Positions 45,618 through 55,053 are shown, numbered from the stretch's first letter. The stretch: 64,000 nt of DNA from Methylobacterium nodulans ORS 2060 (GCF_000022085.1 NC_011892.1:372001-436000), one strand, 5' to 3'. Notes: generated by a model from the letters alone, not told the origin. Numbers and translations are program-made.

Positions 45618-47834
45618 TCAGGGCCTTGCATCGAAGTCTTGTTGGTCCGGAACGCCCATCGTGTCGATCATGCGCGGCGCGGACTCCGTAATGTCGTCCA
45701 GCACGAGCTGGTTCATGGCGCAGATGAAGGAGGACAGGCGGTACCCGTCGTGGCGCGACAGCGCGTTGTCGAACGCGCGCACGTTCCAGAAGGGATCGTT
45801 GGCCAGGGTGATCGGCGCGATGCCGGTCAGGTTGAGCCCGTGCAGGAAGCGCGCCGCCGGCCTCCCGAGGCCCGGATCGGCGGCATCGACCGGGGCGAGA
45901 TCCTCGCTGTCCCAAAACGCTCCGTATCGGCCCTGCTGGCGCGCCCGCGCCCGGCTCAGCCAGCGATCCGCGCGCGGGCAGTCGATCGCGGCGTCCGCGA
46001 GGGTCGCGTAGGGGTGGTGGCGCTCCACGCCCGCATCGTGCAATCCCAGCAGTTCGTGGGTCGTTCCGAAGGGGGCGGCGGAGGGCTGCGCGTCTGCGAG
46101 CACACCAGCCGCCGGGCGCGGCGGATCGAGGTTGCCGATGGTGTGCGACTCCTCCCGCAGGCTCACCTGGAACGGGAAGGTCTCGGCGAGGACCGATAGG
46201 GCGCGCAACGGCAGCGTGAGGAGCGCATCGAAGGTTCGGGCGGATCTGGGCGGCTCGCAGCTCATCCCGCGCGGCTGGCGGCCTTCGAACCGGGCGGCGA
46301 CGCGATCGAGGTAGCCCGCGGCGGGGCGGAAATCGAGCTTGAAGGTCGGAAACAGATCGTGTGTCGCCCAATCGTAGTCGACGCCGGAATTGAACATGGT
46401 GTCGGTGTTCGCCAGCCGCTTTCTGATGCGTCGCCGCGCGGCCTGGAACCCGTCGTCGACCTCCAGACCGATCCAGGCGCAGTCACCCGGCCGGAGACCG
46501 CCCGCGGGAAACGCGAGCGCTGCCGTCAGGGACATCACCACGGGGCGCTGCTCGGGCGGGAAGAAGCCGGTATCGCGGGCGAGATCGGCAGCAGGAGTGT
46601 GCTCGTCGGCGTGGAGCGCGATGCGCTGCCAGACCGCCCGCTGGATCGCCGTCCACTTGCTCGCTTCGGAGGCCGGATTGATCAGCACCACGAGGTTGCC
46701 GAGAACCGGCGGCAGCACCTCGCCGAAGCGGTGACGGTGCACGGCCTTCAGCACATCGTCCTTGAGGCCGGTGGCGAGCATGTTCCCGCCCAGGCTGTGT
46801 CCGGCCACGATCAGGCGGTTGTTGCGCTCGCTGCCGTCCGGACGGCGGGCGGCCAGCACCGATTCGATGGAACGCAGTGCCGAGATTGCGGCGGGTGCGA
46901 TCGCCTCGCTGACCGGCTTGCGGTCGAACAGGGTGGCCGCCGCCGAGACGTCGCCGAAGAAGCCCCCGACAGTGTCGCCGAACAGCTGGCGCAGGCCCCG
47001 CTCGTCTACGCGCGCACCGCGCCAGCCGACATAGATGCCAGTGACCTTCGTCTCGCAGGCCTTCGGGTCGGTGGGGCAGCGCTGCTGCAGGAAGCGAGCG
47101 GCATGGGCCGCATAGAGACGAAGGTCGGCGACGTTGCTGTCGCCGATGCGGGCGTCGTGGCGCCAACCATGCACGAAGACCAGGACGTAGTGCGACCCGG
47201 TCGACAGGTGATGCTTAAGCGCATCGAGCTGGGTGATCACCGGCCTGATGCCGGTGGCATCCGCACCGCGAGCGCTCATCTGGCTTTCCATGGCCTGGCT
47301 GAGCATCTCGCTGGTGGTGGGCACGTCGCGGTCGCCGCTGCGGGACACGAGAGCGTAGGGCTCACCGTCCTCCTGGAATTCCAAGAATCCCAGCGTGTAG
47401 TCGAGCGGCTTGCTGTCCGGGCGCTCGGCGGGGACGATGTGGCGCTGCAGGGCGCAGCGGAATCGGGTGCTCCAACTCGGATCGCTCGCGACTGCGGCAT
47501 TCTCGTCGTTGCTGGCATCGCGCCAACCGCCATCCTCGACCATGGCCGCCCCGATCAGCCGCGGGCGCCCGGTCTCCGCCAGGATGGTCCAGCCCCGTGT
47601 GAGCCCGTCACGGCATTCGGGCGCGGACGGGTCGAGGTCGCGATAGGCTGTCGCCTTCGGCGTCGAGAGGACGCCGTAATTCACGAACAGGAGGCCGAGA
47701 GCCAGGACGATCACGCCGACTCCCGTCGCGAGGGCGGCGCGCAGGATCTGCACATAACCGCGCCAAAGCCACGCGAGCCACGATCGTCTCGGCGCGCCTG
47801 GTGACGACTGATCGGCTGGCGATTGCGAGTTCAC
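45618..47834 (-). CDS. Large membrane-anchored alpha/beta-hydrolase domain protein of unknown function
   Basis: A protein of about 738 residues. An N-terminal transmembrane helix (ATGVGVIVLALGLLFVNYGVL) is followed by a mixed region and an alpha/beta-hydrolase core: HYVLVFVHGWRHDARIGD is the oxyanion strand, and RLIVAGHSLGGNMLATG has the nucleophile elbow GHSLGG. A long C-terminal part (residues about 420-738) has no family I recognise. The start is uncertain: GTG 47834 is given; a TTG at 47927 would extend it. The single N-terminal helix suggests a membrane-tethered lipase or esterase. The gene stands alone. Confidence 0.78.
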   Translation of the reverse strand: MNSQSPADQSSPGAPRRSWLAWLWRGYVQILRAALATGVGVIVLALGLLFVNYGVLSTPKATAYRDLDPSAPECRDGLTRGWTILAETGRPRLIGAAMVEDGGWRDASNDENAAVASDPSWSTRFRCALQRHIVPAERPDSKPLDYTLGFLEFQEDGEPYALVSRSGDRDVPTTSEMLSQAMESQMSARGADATGIRPVITQLDALKHHLSTGSHYVLVFVHGWRHDARIGDSNVADLRLYAAHAARFLQQRCPTDPKACETKVTGIYVGWRGARVDERGLRQLFGDTVGGFFGDVSAAATLFDRKPVSEAIAPAAISALRSIESVLAARRPDGSERNNRLIVAGHSLGGNMLATGLKDDVLKAVHRHRFGEVLPPVLGNLVVLINPASEASKWTAIQRAVWQRIALHADEHTPAADLARDTGFFPPEQRPVVMSLTAALAFPAGGLRPGDCAWIGLEVDDGFQAARRRIRKRLANTDTMFNSGVDYDWATHDLFPTFKLDFRPAAGYLDRVAARFEGRQPRGMSCEPPRSARTFDALLTLPLRALSVLAETFPFQVSLREESHTIGNLDPPRPAAGVLADAQPSAAPFGTTHELLGLHDAGVERHHPYATLADAAIDCPRADRWLSRARARQQGRYGAFWDSEDLAPVDAADPGLGRPAARFLHGLNLTGIAPITLANDPFWNVRAFDNALSRHDGYRLSSFICAMNQLVLDDITESAPRMIDTMGVPDQQDFDARP

Positions 47835-48368
47835 GGAAAAGACGCCTTGGCCATGGTGTGGAGGGGCGCTTACTTGCCCGCCTACGCTAGACAACTTCTC
47901 AGACCAAGTCGAATGCCTGTTCGCCAAGCAAACAAACCGGTTCTATCGGATGAAGGCGTGATCCGCCCTGTGATGCGACCGGGGCCAGTGCCGGGCCCGA
48001 GCGAGATTGAGATCCGGCCGTTCTTCGAGGCGGCGGATCTGGCCGAGTTTCTGATGCCTGAGGAGCGCTCGACGCCTCGTGAAGGGGAGCGCGGGAAGCT
48101 CGGCGTCGCCTGATAACGTCGGTTGGAGCCGGCTTATCTCCCCTGCGGACTTGGCTGAAAAGGCGCGGTGACCGCAGGCGAGACGCACCAGGCGATCGAA
48201 GCGGCCTTTTCTGAGGCGCCGCTCGGCACATCAGAAGCCGCCGGTCCGCTCCCGACCAACTCCGATCCGTCGGTGAGCGTCTGCCGAAGGTCTGAGACGG
48301 GTGGCATGGGGCAGGTCAGACCGCGAAGAGTTGCACGAGGTCGGGCGAGGAGCGCAGCCGACGCATCG
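47835..48368. other. Spacer of about 530 bp without a recognised gene
   Basis: I see no supported gene. Short open frames on both strands lack ribosome-binding sites and family features. Confidence 0.4.
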
Positions 48369-48854
48369 TCATCCGCGCCGGGCCGCCTCGATCGCCGCGA
48401 CGTCGATCTTGCGCATGGTCATCATGGCCGTGAAGGCGCGTTTCGCCGCCTCGCCGCCTCGCCGCCAGCCGCCATCGCGGCGGTGAGCACGCGCGGCGTG
48501 ATCTGCCACGAGATGCCCCAGCGATCCTTGCACCAGCCGCAGGCGCTTTCCTGTCCGCCGTTGCCGACGATCGCGTTCCACAGACGATCCGTCTCCGCTT
48601 GGTCGTCCGTGGCGATCTGGAACGAGAAGGCCTCGTTGTGCTGGAAGACGGGCCCGCCGTTCAGGCCGATGCACGGGATGCCAGCCACCGTGAACTCGAC
48701 CGTCAGCACGTCGCCCGCCTTTCCCGACGGGTAGTCGGCCGGCGCCCGGTGGACGGCCCCCATCGCGCTCTCTGGGAAAGTCTCGACGTAGAAGCGGGCG
48801 GCAGCCTCGGCGTCTTTGTCGTACCAGAGGCAGATCGTGTTCTTGGCGACCATG
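48369..48854 (-). pseudogene. PhnB-like VOC-superfamily protein, frameshifted by an 8-bp tandem duplication
   Basis: From ATG 48854 the frame gives NTICLWYDKDAEAAARFYVE, VEFTVAGIPCIGLNGGP, NEAFSFQIATDDQAETDRLW and GWCKDRWGISWQITPRVL, a typical PhnB/3-demethylubiquinone methyltransferase-like VOC protein. At 48445-48460 the 8-mer GCCGCCTC is present twice in tandem on the plus strand. Removing one copy restores the family C-terminus AAKRAFTAMMTMRKIDVAAI and a protein of about 158 residues ending at 48369. As it stands, the frame runs to a false end at 48422. Confidence 0.85.
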
Positions 48855-49178
48855 GTGGCTCCTCCCTCACGCTGCTGGCGACCGGGCATCGCCTTCGACC
48901 CGCATGGATGCCGCAGCATGACGTCCATCCAACCATCAGGCGTCAGGCCTGCAAAGGGTGGCGGCCGACATCCAGCGGTCGCCGCGGGGGTGACGGCTTC
49001 GCGCCCATCTCGGCCGTTCAGCGGGTTCATCCGTTCGCTCCAAAGCGGACGCTCAGGACGATAGGCGAAGGTCCGCAACAGGTCGGGAGCTGCCCCTCGT
49101 AGCGTGCCCATCGCGGTCGGCCCCGCAGGCCGCCTCGTTGCGACGCCGCCTCAAGGGATGCGTGCCGACCGCGCAGGA

Positions 49179-49240
49179 GCATCCGTTTGATTTCCTGACT
49201 CGCAATCCTTACAGGTTTAAGTGTATGGAAAACCGTCGTT
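49179..49240 (+). repeat. Dispersed 60-bp repeat, copy 2
   Basis: Matches 11761-11822 (GCATCCG, TTTGATTTCCTGAC, CAGGTTTAAGTGT). It lies 116 bp upstream of the small DUF6489-like gene. Confidence 0.6.
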
Positions 49241-49355
49241 ATTTTGACATATCGAGTTTCGTCCAACATGGCGGAGGAAGATCCGCCAGGTAGGTTTCGG
49301 AGCAACGGATCGTTCGAAGTTGGCCAGCATTCCTCAGGATGAAGAGGGCTTCGCG

Positions 49356-49589
49356 ATGAAAGTCACCGCAGACATCGACTGCACCCCTGAGGAGGCTCGA
49401 GTATTTTTGGGCTTCCCTGATGTGCAGCCTCTTCAGGCCGCAGTCATGGCTCACATGGAGAAGCGGATGCTAGCGGAGTTCGCCCGCTTCTCACCGGACC
49501 GCCTGATGAAGACTTGGATGTCACTCTTTGGGCAGAACCCGCCGGCTCGCGCCTCGGGCGCTAGGCGAGATGTACCAAAAGGCTCCTGA
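49356..49589 (+). CDS. DUF6489-like small protein, possibly frameshifted at its end
   Basis: A 77-residue protein starting MKVTADIDCTPEEARVFLG and continuing FPDVQPLQAAVMAHMEKRM, the pattern of the DUF6489 family, which has no known function. The ATG at 49356 gives the family N-terminus. The last 22 residues look unrelated, while the next frame reads ALGEMYQKA near 49560, which resembles a family C-terminal helix, so a frameshift near 49545 is possible. It is isolated between the VOC pseudogene and the PhyH cluster. Confidence 0.65.
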   Translation: MKVTADIDCTPEEARVFLGFPDVQPLQAAVMAHMEKRMLAEFARFSPDRLMKTWMSLFGQNPPARASGARRDVPKGS

Positions 49590-49838
49590 CCCACGCCGTA
49601 AAGCGTCTCGGAAGCCCAGCAACAACCTTTCGAGACGTACTGGCAAGCGTCTCGCAGCGGCGCCTCGAATGAGTATGCCCATCTGGGATCGAGTGTCTCA
49701 ATTAGGCGCCCTGCACCGAGCGCGATCGGTGAGCCAGGTCAAGCCTGAGTGAGAGGTCGATCCGGCAGCATCGCGCGCGAGGTGGCGATCTCGAGACCGC
49801 GAGCCCCTCCACGAGATCCATGCGCTGCACCTAACCTG

Positions 49839-50903
49839 TCAGATCTGCGCTGGGGCATCGATCGCAACAGGCCCCACCCGCCGCCAGGACGCGCCGTGCC
49901 CGGTGAGCCGCCGCTTCAGATCCTGGAAGCCCAGGTAGAGCGACAATTCGCGACCGCGCAGGCCCGGCAGCGCCTTGGGATCCAGCCCGGTCCAGGGGAG
50001 GAACGGGTTGCGCCGGATATAGGTGTGCACGGTCACGCGGGTGCTCGCCCGCAGGCTCGGGGCGCGGGCATGGAAGCCGAAGGTGTCGGCGATCACCAGC
50101 GTGTTGGCCGGCACCGCCACCCGGACCGGCTTTCCGTAGCCGAGCGCGCCGAGCTCCTCCTCGCGGATGCGGAAGGACCCGGCGGCATGATGGCTGTTGG
50201 CGGCGCTCCGCGCCGCGATGCTCTGCTCCCGTTCCCAGGCGAGCCGCTCCGGGGTCGCGCAGTGCGACCCCGGCACGTACACGAAGGGGCCGTCCTCCTC
50301 CGCCACGTCATGCAGGAAGAACCAGCCCTTGGTGGTGGCGTGGAAGGTGTCGGCGTGCAGCGCGGTCTGGGGATCGTTCGGGCCGTCGGGCTCCGCCACC
50401 ACGGTCTGCAGGTAATAGACCGGCTCGCCGGCCCGGGAGGCGGCGTAATAGGTCAGGCCGCGCAGGGTCGGGTTCCGGGTGAGCGCAGCGAGCTGCGGCA
50501 GCCCCGGAAGATTGTCCCGCCCGAGCGGCACCATCCGCTGGACGGCCTGGCCCTGGCGCAGCTCCCGCGCCGGGAAGGAGCGCCCGAAGACCTCCTCCTT
50601 GAGCGCCCGGAAGGCTTCGGGATCCAGGAAATCTCGCTTGATGACGATGCCGTCGCGATCGAAGGCGGCGCGATCCGCCGGATCGATCAGGGCGCCCAGG
50701 CGGGCGCGGCGGCGCTCTGCCATGCGGCCCGCCAGTTGCACGCGCGCCACGTGGAGGCCGAGGCGGTTGAGCGTCGGATTGCCGAGGATCGGGTTCTTCG
50801 AGAACGACTTGTCGGCCCCGGCGACGCCCGCGAGCCAGATCGGCACGCGGGCGATCGACGCGAGGGTTCCGGCTGCGCGGGCGGCTGTGCGGGTGAATGA
50901 CAT
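49839..50903 (-). CDS. Phytanoyl-CoA dioxygenase (PhyH) family protein, paralogue 1
   Basis: A 354-residue Fe(II)/2-oxoglutarate oxygenase-like protein. The HxD motif is LHADTFHATTK (His183, Asp185), the distal His and the oxoglutarate-type Arg are in FGFHAR (278 and 280), and FVYVPGSH is a family strand. Residues about 32-54 carry KSFSKNPILGNPTLNRLGLH, a segment shared by all three paralogues here and not part of ordinary PhyH domains. It is the last of three tandem genes, 30 bp after paralogue 2. The substrate is unknown. The rather AT-poor, standard codon use suggests it is a resident gene. Confidence 0.85.
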   Translation of the reverse strand: MSFTRTAARAAGTLASIARVPIWLAGVAGADKSFSKNPILGNPTLNRLGLHVARVQLAGRMAERRRARLGALIDPADRAAFDRDGIVIKRDFLDPEAFRALKEEVFGRSFPARELRQGQAVQRMVPLGRDNLPGLPQLAALTRNPTLRGLTYYAASRAGEPVYYLQTVVAEPDGPNDPQTALHADTFHATTKGWFFLHDVAEEDGPFVYVPGSHCATPERLAWEREQSIAARSAANSHHAAGSFRIREEELGALGYGKPVRVAVPANTLVIADTFGFHARAPSLRASTRVTVHTYIRRNPFLPWTGLDPKALPGLRGRELSLYLGFQDLKRRLTGHGASWRRVGPVAIDAPAQI

Positions 50904-50933
50904 GATGCGTTTGCCCCGTGGTGCTGCCGTGTC

Positions 50934-51974
50934 TCAGGGCTCGGACAGAACCGGATCGCCTGCACGGACCTGCCCGCCGTTGCGCCATTGGCTGCGGCCA
51001 AGCCCCAGGCGCTCCCAGAGCGCGAGCGCCGCCCAGAACAGGGCGATCTTGCGGCGCTTGAGCAGCGGAGCCGACCACAGGTCCAGGCCGACGAAGGGCA
51101 GGAACGGATTGCGACGGTTGGCGGCGTAGATCTCGATGCGAATACCCGGACGGACCGTCGCTCCCCGAGCATGGAAGCCGCAGGTGTCCCCCACAACGAG
51201 GGTGTTGCCGGGCACCGCGAACTGAGTGGGCTCCGAGAGGCCGAGACGCGGCAGCTCGTCTGGCCGGATCCGAAAAGCGCCGCCCACCGCCTTGGCGGGA
51301 TCGCACGCCTCAATGCTCCGGCGCCGCTCCCAAGCGAGCCGCCGCTTGGTCCGGCTCGCCGAGCCGCGCACATAGGTGAACGGCCCCTCGTCGGCCGGCA
51401 CGTCGTGCAGGAAGAGCCACGCCTTCATGGTGGGATGGAAGGTGTCCATGTGCAGGTCGAGCTGCGGATCGGCCGCGGGGCCGTCGAGCTGGGAGAAGAT
51501 GGTCTGGATGTAGACCTCCGGCTCCACGTCGAAGCTCGCCACGTAGCGCAGCCGGCCCTGAAACTCCGGCAGGGCGAGAAGGCGGCGGCAGGCCGGCAGG
51601 TGGCGCAGATTGGCCGGCGTCAGGGGCACGCGCCGGGTGATTGCGTTGCCCTCCCGGAACTGCTTGGCAGGCAGCGCGACCGAGGTGACCTCGCGCACCA
51701 ACTCCGCGAAGTGCTCGGGCGAGAGGAAGTCCCGCGTCTCGACGTAGCCCTGCTCGTCGAGCTGGCGGCGGTCTTCAGCGCTCACCAGATGCTCCAGCCG
51801 CCGTCGCCGCCACTCCGTCAACGCTGAAGCCGTGTTGACGCGCCAGACGTGCAGCCCGCGCCGGTTCAGGCGGGCACTGCCGAGAATGGGATTAGTCCGA
51901 AAGGACTTGGCGCCGGTCAGGATCTGAGCGGCGTGGATGGGCGCGAGCAGCACACGCGAAAGCATGGTGATCAT
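50934..51974 (-). CDS. Phytanoyl-CoA dioxygenase (PhyH) family protein, paralogue 2
   Basis: A 346-residue paralogue. The iron motif is LHMDTFHPTMK (His175, Asp177), with the distal CGFHARG (His268, Arg270). The strand after the HxD reads FTYVRGSASR where the other two have GSH. The N-terminal signature is KSFRTNPILGSARLNRRGLH. The start is taken as ATG 51974; ATG 51965 is also possible and no strong ribosome site decides. It lies between the other two copies, 139 bp after paralogue 3. All catalytic-type residues are present, so it is probably active. Confidence 0.83.
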   Translation of the reverse strand: MITMLSRVLLAPIHAAQILTGAKSFRTNPILGSARLNRRGLHVWRVNTASALTEWRRRRLEHLVSAEDRRQLDEQGYVETRDFLSPEHFAELVREVTSVALPAKQFREGNAITRRVPLTPANLRHLPACRRLLALPEFQGRLRYVASFDVEPEVYIQTIFSQLDGPAADPQLDLHMDTFHPTMKAWLFLHDVPADEGPFTYVRGSASRTKRRLAWERRRSIEACDPAKAVGGAFRIRPDELPRLGLSEPTQFAVPGNTLVVGDTCGFHARGATVRPGIRIEIYAANRRNPFLPFVGLDLWSAPLLKRRKIALFWAALALWERLGLGRSQWRNGGQVRAGDPVLSEP

Positions 51975-52113
51975 ACCGGGCAACCAAATACACAGTCGCG
52001 CGTGGTACTTCGCGAACAGGGCCGGAAAGGGGCCGTGTTTTGTTTCTATTTCTAATCTGAGGCGTGTTGCTAAATTGCAACTGCCTTTATAGCTTGAGCA
52101 TTGGCCGGAACCG

Positions 52114-53094
52114 CTATTCGTCAAAAATCGAAATGCCTGTGCGCACCTCCCAATCGTTTCCGGTGCGCCCGATCGAAGACAGGGCCCCGACGGCTCGATC
52201 GAGCGACGTCCACGGGAGGAACGGGTTACGCTGACCGATTCCCCAGACTTCAACTCGCGTCGACGGACGGGCGCTCCGGCCGCGGGCGTGAAAGCCGAAT
52301 GTGTCCGCAACCACAAGGGTATTGGCCGGCACGGCAATAGGTATGGGCATCTGGAAACCAAGATCCTCCAGCTCGGCCTCACTGATCCGGAAGGAACCTT
52401 GCCTCGTCTCAAAATCAGCCGAGGAAACTGCGGTTAGGCTCATGCGCCGTTCCCACTCAAGGCGCTGTGGAGTGAGTCGATGGGAGCCGCGGACATAAGT
52501 AAATGGACCGCTGTCCTCTTCAACATCTGTGAGAAAAAGCCAAGCCTTGACCGTAGGATGAAACGTATCAGCGTGCAGCACCGTCTGCGGGTCGTCCTCA
52601 CCGTCGGAGGCTTGCTGCAAAACGGCTTGCAGGAACATGCTCGGTTCCGAGTCCCGGCTGCCGACGTAACGGATGAGCCCTTGCCACGTCTCTGATCCAC
52701 AAACCTGTTTCAAGCTCGGCAACTGATCAAGCAGCTTACTGCCAATCGTCACCTTGCGCAGAACCGTCCGCCCCTCGGCTTTTTCCCGGATGGGCCCTCT
52801 GTAAGCCTGGACCTCGTCGCGCAGTCTTGCGAAGGCATCATCAGGCAGAAAGCGACGCTTGATCACGAAGCCGTCTCGGTCGAAAGCGGCGCGGTCTTCG
52901 CCCGACACTCTGGACGCGAGCCTTGCGCGACGAGCCGCTGCGAGGCGGGCCGCAAGTTCGACCCGCTTGGCGTGCAGCCCCCACCGGTTGAGCTGGCGGC
53001 TTCCGATCAGGGGGTTGTGCTCGAACGACTTGGCAGCAGTCGCGAGCTGCAGAGGCCACAGCGGAGCAGTGGCTACATGTACTAAGCTGCGCAT
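52114..53094 (-). CDS. Phytanoyl-CoA dioxygenase (PhyH) family protein, paralogue 3
   Basis: A 326-residue paralogue, first in transcription order. The iron motif is LHADTFHPTVK (His174, Asp176), with distal FGFHARG (His269, Arg271) and FTYVRGSH. The N-terminal signature is KSFEHNPLIGSRQLNRWGLH near residue 22. Its base composition is less GC-rich than that of its two neighbours, suggesting it came from a different donor or diverged earlier. It is divergent from the glycosyltransferase gene, with a spacer of about 400 bp between the starts. Confidence 0.84.
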   Translation of the reverse strand: MRSLVHVATAPLWPLQLATAAKSFEHNPLIGSRQLNRWGLHAKRVELAARLAAARRARLASRVSGEDRAAFDRDGFVIKRRFLPDDAFARLRDEVQAYRGPIREKAEGRTVLRKVTIGSKLLDQLPSLKQVCGSETWQGLIRYVGSRDSEPSMFLQAVLQQASDGEDDPQTVLHADTFHPTVKAWLFLTDVEEDSGPFTYVRGSHRLTPQRLEWERRMSLTAVSSADFETRQGSFRISEAELEDLGFQMPIPIAVPANTLVVADTFGFHARGRSARPSTRVEVWGIGQRNPFLPWTSLDRAVGALSSIGRTGNDWEVRTGISIFDE

Positions 53095-53490
53095 GCGCGC
53101 CTCCTCCCAACTGTGCTGATGTGTGCAAACGGAAACGGTTCTGCCAGAAACGGTAGTTGATTTAACGACAACGTAGATGGATGTGTTCGGACGGATTGTG
53201 ACATATTTTGGGCAGCAATCGAGTGATAACCTGTGTTTATTCTGCTGGGAAAATTCGTCGCGAGCCCGACGTGGTCAGCAGGACGATTACCGCGGGTCCA
53301 TCGCAGACGCGAGTACCGCCGGGCCCGAGCGCCGTCGCCTCGCCCCCACACGCGGCGGTTCGCTGACGAGGGGGATCAATCATCACGGCTTAAGCTGGGG
53401 CGGTGCCCATGTGCGGCATCGCCCAGACGCTGGCCTCCGCAGGCAAGGCCGTCTATGGGCCGGCCCGGCTTCCTCCTCGACCAGTCCTGC
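53095..53490. promoter_or_regulatory. Divergent promoter region between the PhyH cluster and the glycosyltransferase
   Basis: About 396 bp. The part near the PhyH gene (53130-53235) is AT-richer and probably holds promoters; the part near the glycosyltransferase is GC-rich and could encode an N-terminal extension of that protein. No palindrome stands out. Confidence 0.35.
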
Positions 53491-54762
53491 ATGACAGATC
53501 GCCCCGTCGTCCTCGACATCACCCGCCTCGTCCTTCGTCTGGCCCATGCGAGCCCGACCGGCATCGACCGGGTCGATCTCGCCTATGCGCGGCACTACCT
53601 CGGGCAGGAGGCGCCGCGGTTCGGGCTGATCACGACGCCCTTCGGACCCAAGCTCCTCGATCGGGGCGAAGCGTCGGCGATCGTGGAGGCGGTCGCCTCG
53701 GGCTGGGTCGAGGGCAGCACTGCGGAGGCCGACCCGGTCTACCGCGCCCTCGCGTTGCGCCTCGGCACCAGCGTCGCTCCGGCTCCGTTGGCGCCGCCTC
53801 CGCCCCGGCGCCGGCGGATCCAGGCGGCGATTCGGTGGCGGGTCGCCCGAGCCCCCGGGATCGGCGGGCTGCCGCGCGGCGCCCTCTATCTCCACACCTC
53901 GCACCTGCGCCTCGACCGGCCCCGCCGGTTCGACTGGCTCTACGAGCGCTGCGACGTGCGGCCGGTCTTCTTTGTCCACGACATCATCCCGATCGAGTAT
54001 CCCGAATACGGGGGTGACGGGGAAGCGGTGCGCCACGCGGTGCGGATGCGGACCGTCTCGCGCCACGCCGCCGCCGTGGTGGTGAACTCGGCCGATGTCG
54101 GGTCGCGGTTCTCCGCTTACCTCGCGGCGCGGCGCCTCCACGTCCCGCCCGTCACGATCGGCCCGCTCGGCATCGAGCCGGCGTTCTCCGACCGCACGGG
54201 GCCGGCGCTCACGCCGGACCGCCCGACCTTCATCGCCTGCGGGACGATCCAGCCCGTCAAGAACCATTACGGGCTTCTCACCCTCTGGCGGGAGCTCGAT
54301 GCCCGGCACGGGCCGCGCACGCCGCGCCTCGTCATCGCCGGGCGCCGGGGCTGGAAGAGCCGGAACGTAATTGACCTCCTCGACCGCTGCCCGGCGGTGC
54401 GCCGGCATGTGGTTGAGGTCGCGGGGCTCTCGACGGCGGGTCTCGTGCGGCTGATGCGGGGCGCCACCGCCCTGCTGATGCCCTCCTTCGCGGAGGGCTA
54501 CGGCCTGCCCATGGTCGAGGCGGCCGCCGCGGGCCTTCCGGTCGTGGCCTCAGACATCCCGGTGCACCGGGAGGTCGCGGAGGCCTTCGCCGCGTTCATC
54601 CACCCGCTCGACGGATTGGGCTGGATGCGGGTCGTGGAGGAGTTAATGGCAACCCACTCGCCGCTACGCCGGACCCTGGCGGAGCGCCTGGTCGGCGTCG
54701 CTCCGCCGACCTGGGATGACCATTTCGCGCGGGTCGATCCGATGCTGGCGGATCTTGCATGA
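53491..54762 (+). CDS. Glycosyltransferase family 4-like protein
   Basis: A 423-residue GT-B glycosyltransferase. The acceptor half has VFFVHDIIPIEYPEY and VVVNSADVGSRF; the donor half starts TFIACGTIQPVKNHYGLL and contains the GT4 Glu-x7-Glu region as PSFAEGYGLPMVEAAAAGLP. Such enzymes, often mannosyl or rhamnosyl transferases, build surface polysaccharides or glycolipids. The ATG at 53491 starts the conserved part (RPVVLDITRLVLR); no good ribosome site is seen, and the frame is open upstream to 53233. It faces away from the three PhyH genes. Confidence 0.83.
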   Translation: MTDRPVVLDITRLVLRLAHASPTGIDRVDLAYARHYLGQEAPRFGLITTPFGPKLLDRGEASAIVEAVASGWVEGSTAEADPVYRALALRLGTSVAPAPLAPPPPRRRRIQAAIRWRVARAPGIGGLPRGALYLHTSHLRLDRPRRFDWLYERCDVRPVFFVHDIIPIEYPEYGGDGEAVRHAVRMRTVSRHAAAVVVNSADVGSRFSAYLAARRLHVPPVTIGPLGIEPAFSDRTGPALTPDRPTFIACGTIQPVKNHYGLLTLWRELDARHGPRTPRLVIAGRRGWKSRNVIDLLDRCPAVRRHVVEVAGLSTAGLVRLMRGATALLMPSFAEGYGLPMVEAAAAGLPVVASDIPVHREVAEAFAAFIHPLDGLGWMRVVEELMATHSPLRRTLAERLVGVAPPTWDDHFARVDPMLADLA

Positions 54763-54802
54763 TGCGCGTGGCTTCCCTCGCGCGCGGGTGAGGGGATCCC
54801 AC

Positions 54803-54900
54803 GAGGCCTGTCGCTAACGCAGCGGCGTTCACGGGCTGTTAGGCATGCCCGCCCAGCGTGCTGCCTCCATCCCGGAGCTGGCCACGATCCGCACCGTCCT
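54803..54900 (+). repeat. Left-end remnant of an IS6-family element like the one at 58018
   Basis: GGCCTGTCGCTAACGC, then GCGTTCACGG, GTTAGGCAT, CCGCCCAGC and CCCGGAGCTGGCC match the first about 90 bp of the element at 58018-58915 up to the point where its transposase would begin. No transposase follows. The adjacent stretch is the dispersed repeat copy C. Confidence 0.6.
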
Positions 54901-54921
54901 CTCTACCAACCGAGGGTAGTC

Positions 54922-55053
54922 GGTTCCATACGCCGCCCTTATGCGAATGGGATGAGGATCGGCAGGTGCGAGTCGAAGGGTTTCGACAGGTCCGCTCTCG
55001 GGTGTCGAGCGGCCAATTCGACGGCACTGATCGAAGGTCCACAAGTGGCGCAT
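54922..55053 (+). repeat. Dispersed 132-bp repeat, copy C
   Basis: Begins GGTTCCATACGCCGCC and ends AGTGGCGCAT; the full-length partner is copy B at 45333-45463. Identity is highest in the first 35 and last 30 bp. It lies between an IS6 remnant and a dead IS481. Confidence 0.65.

Noticed and set aside
46359..47804. Plus-strand open frame of 481 codons
   Set aside because: Antisense of the alpha/beta-hydrolase protein; composition only.
54922..55053. Minus-strand small protein encoded by dispersed repeat copy C
   Set aside because: The frame is not conserved in copy B, so the repeat is not behaving like a coding sequence.
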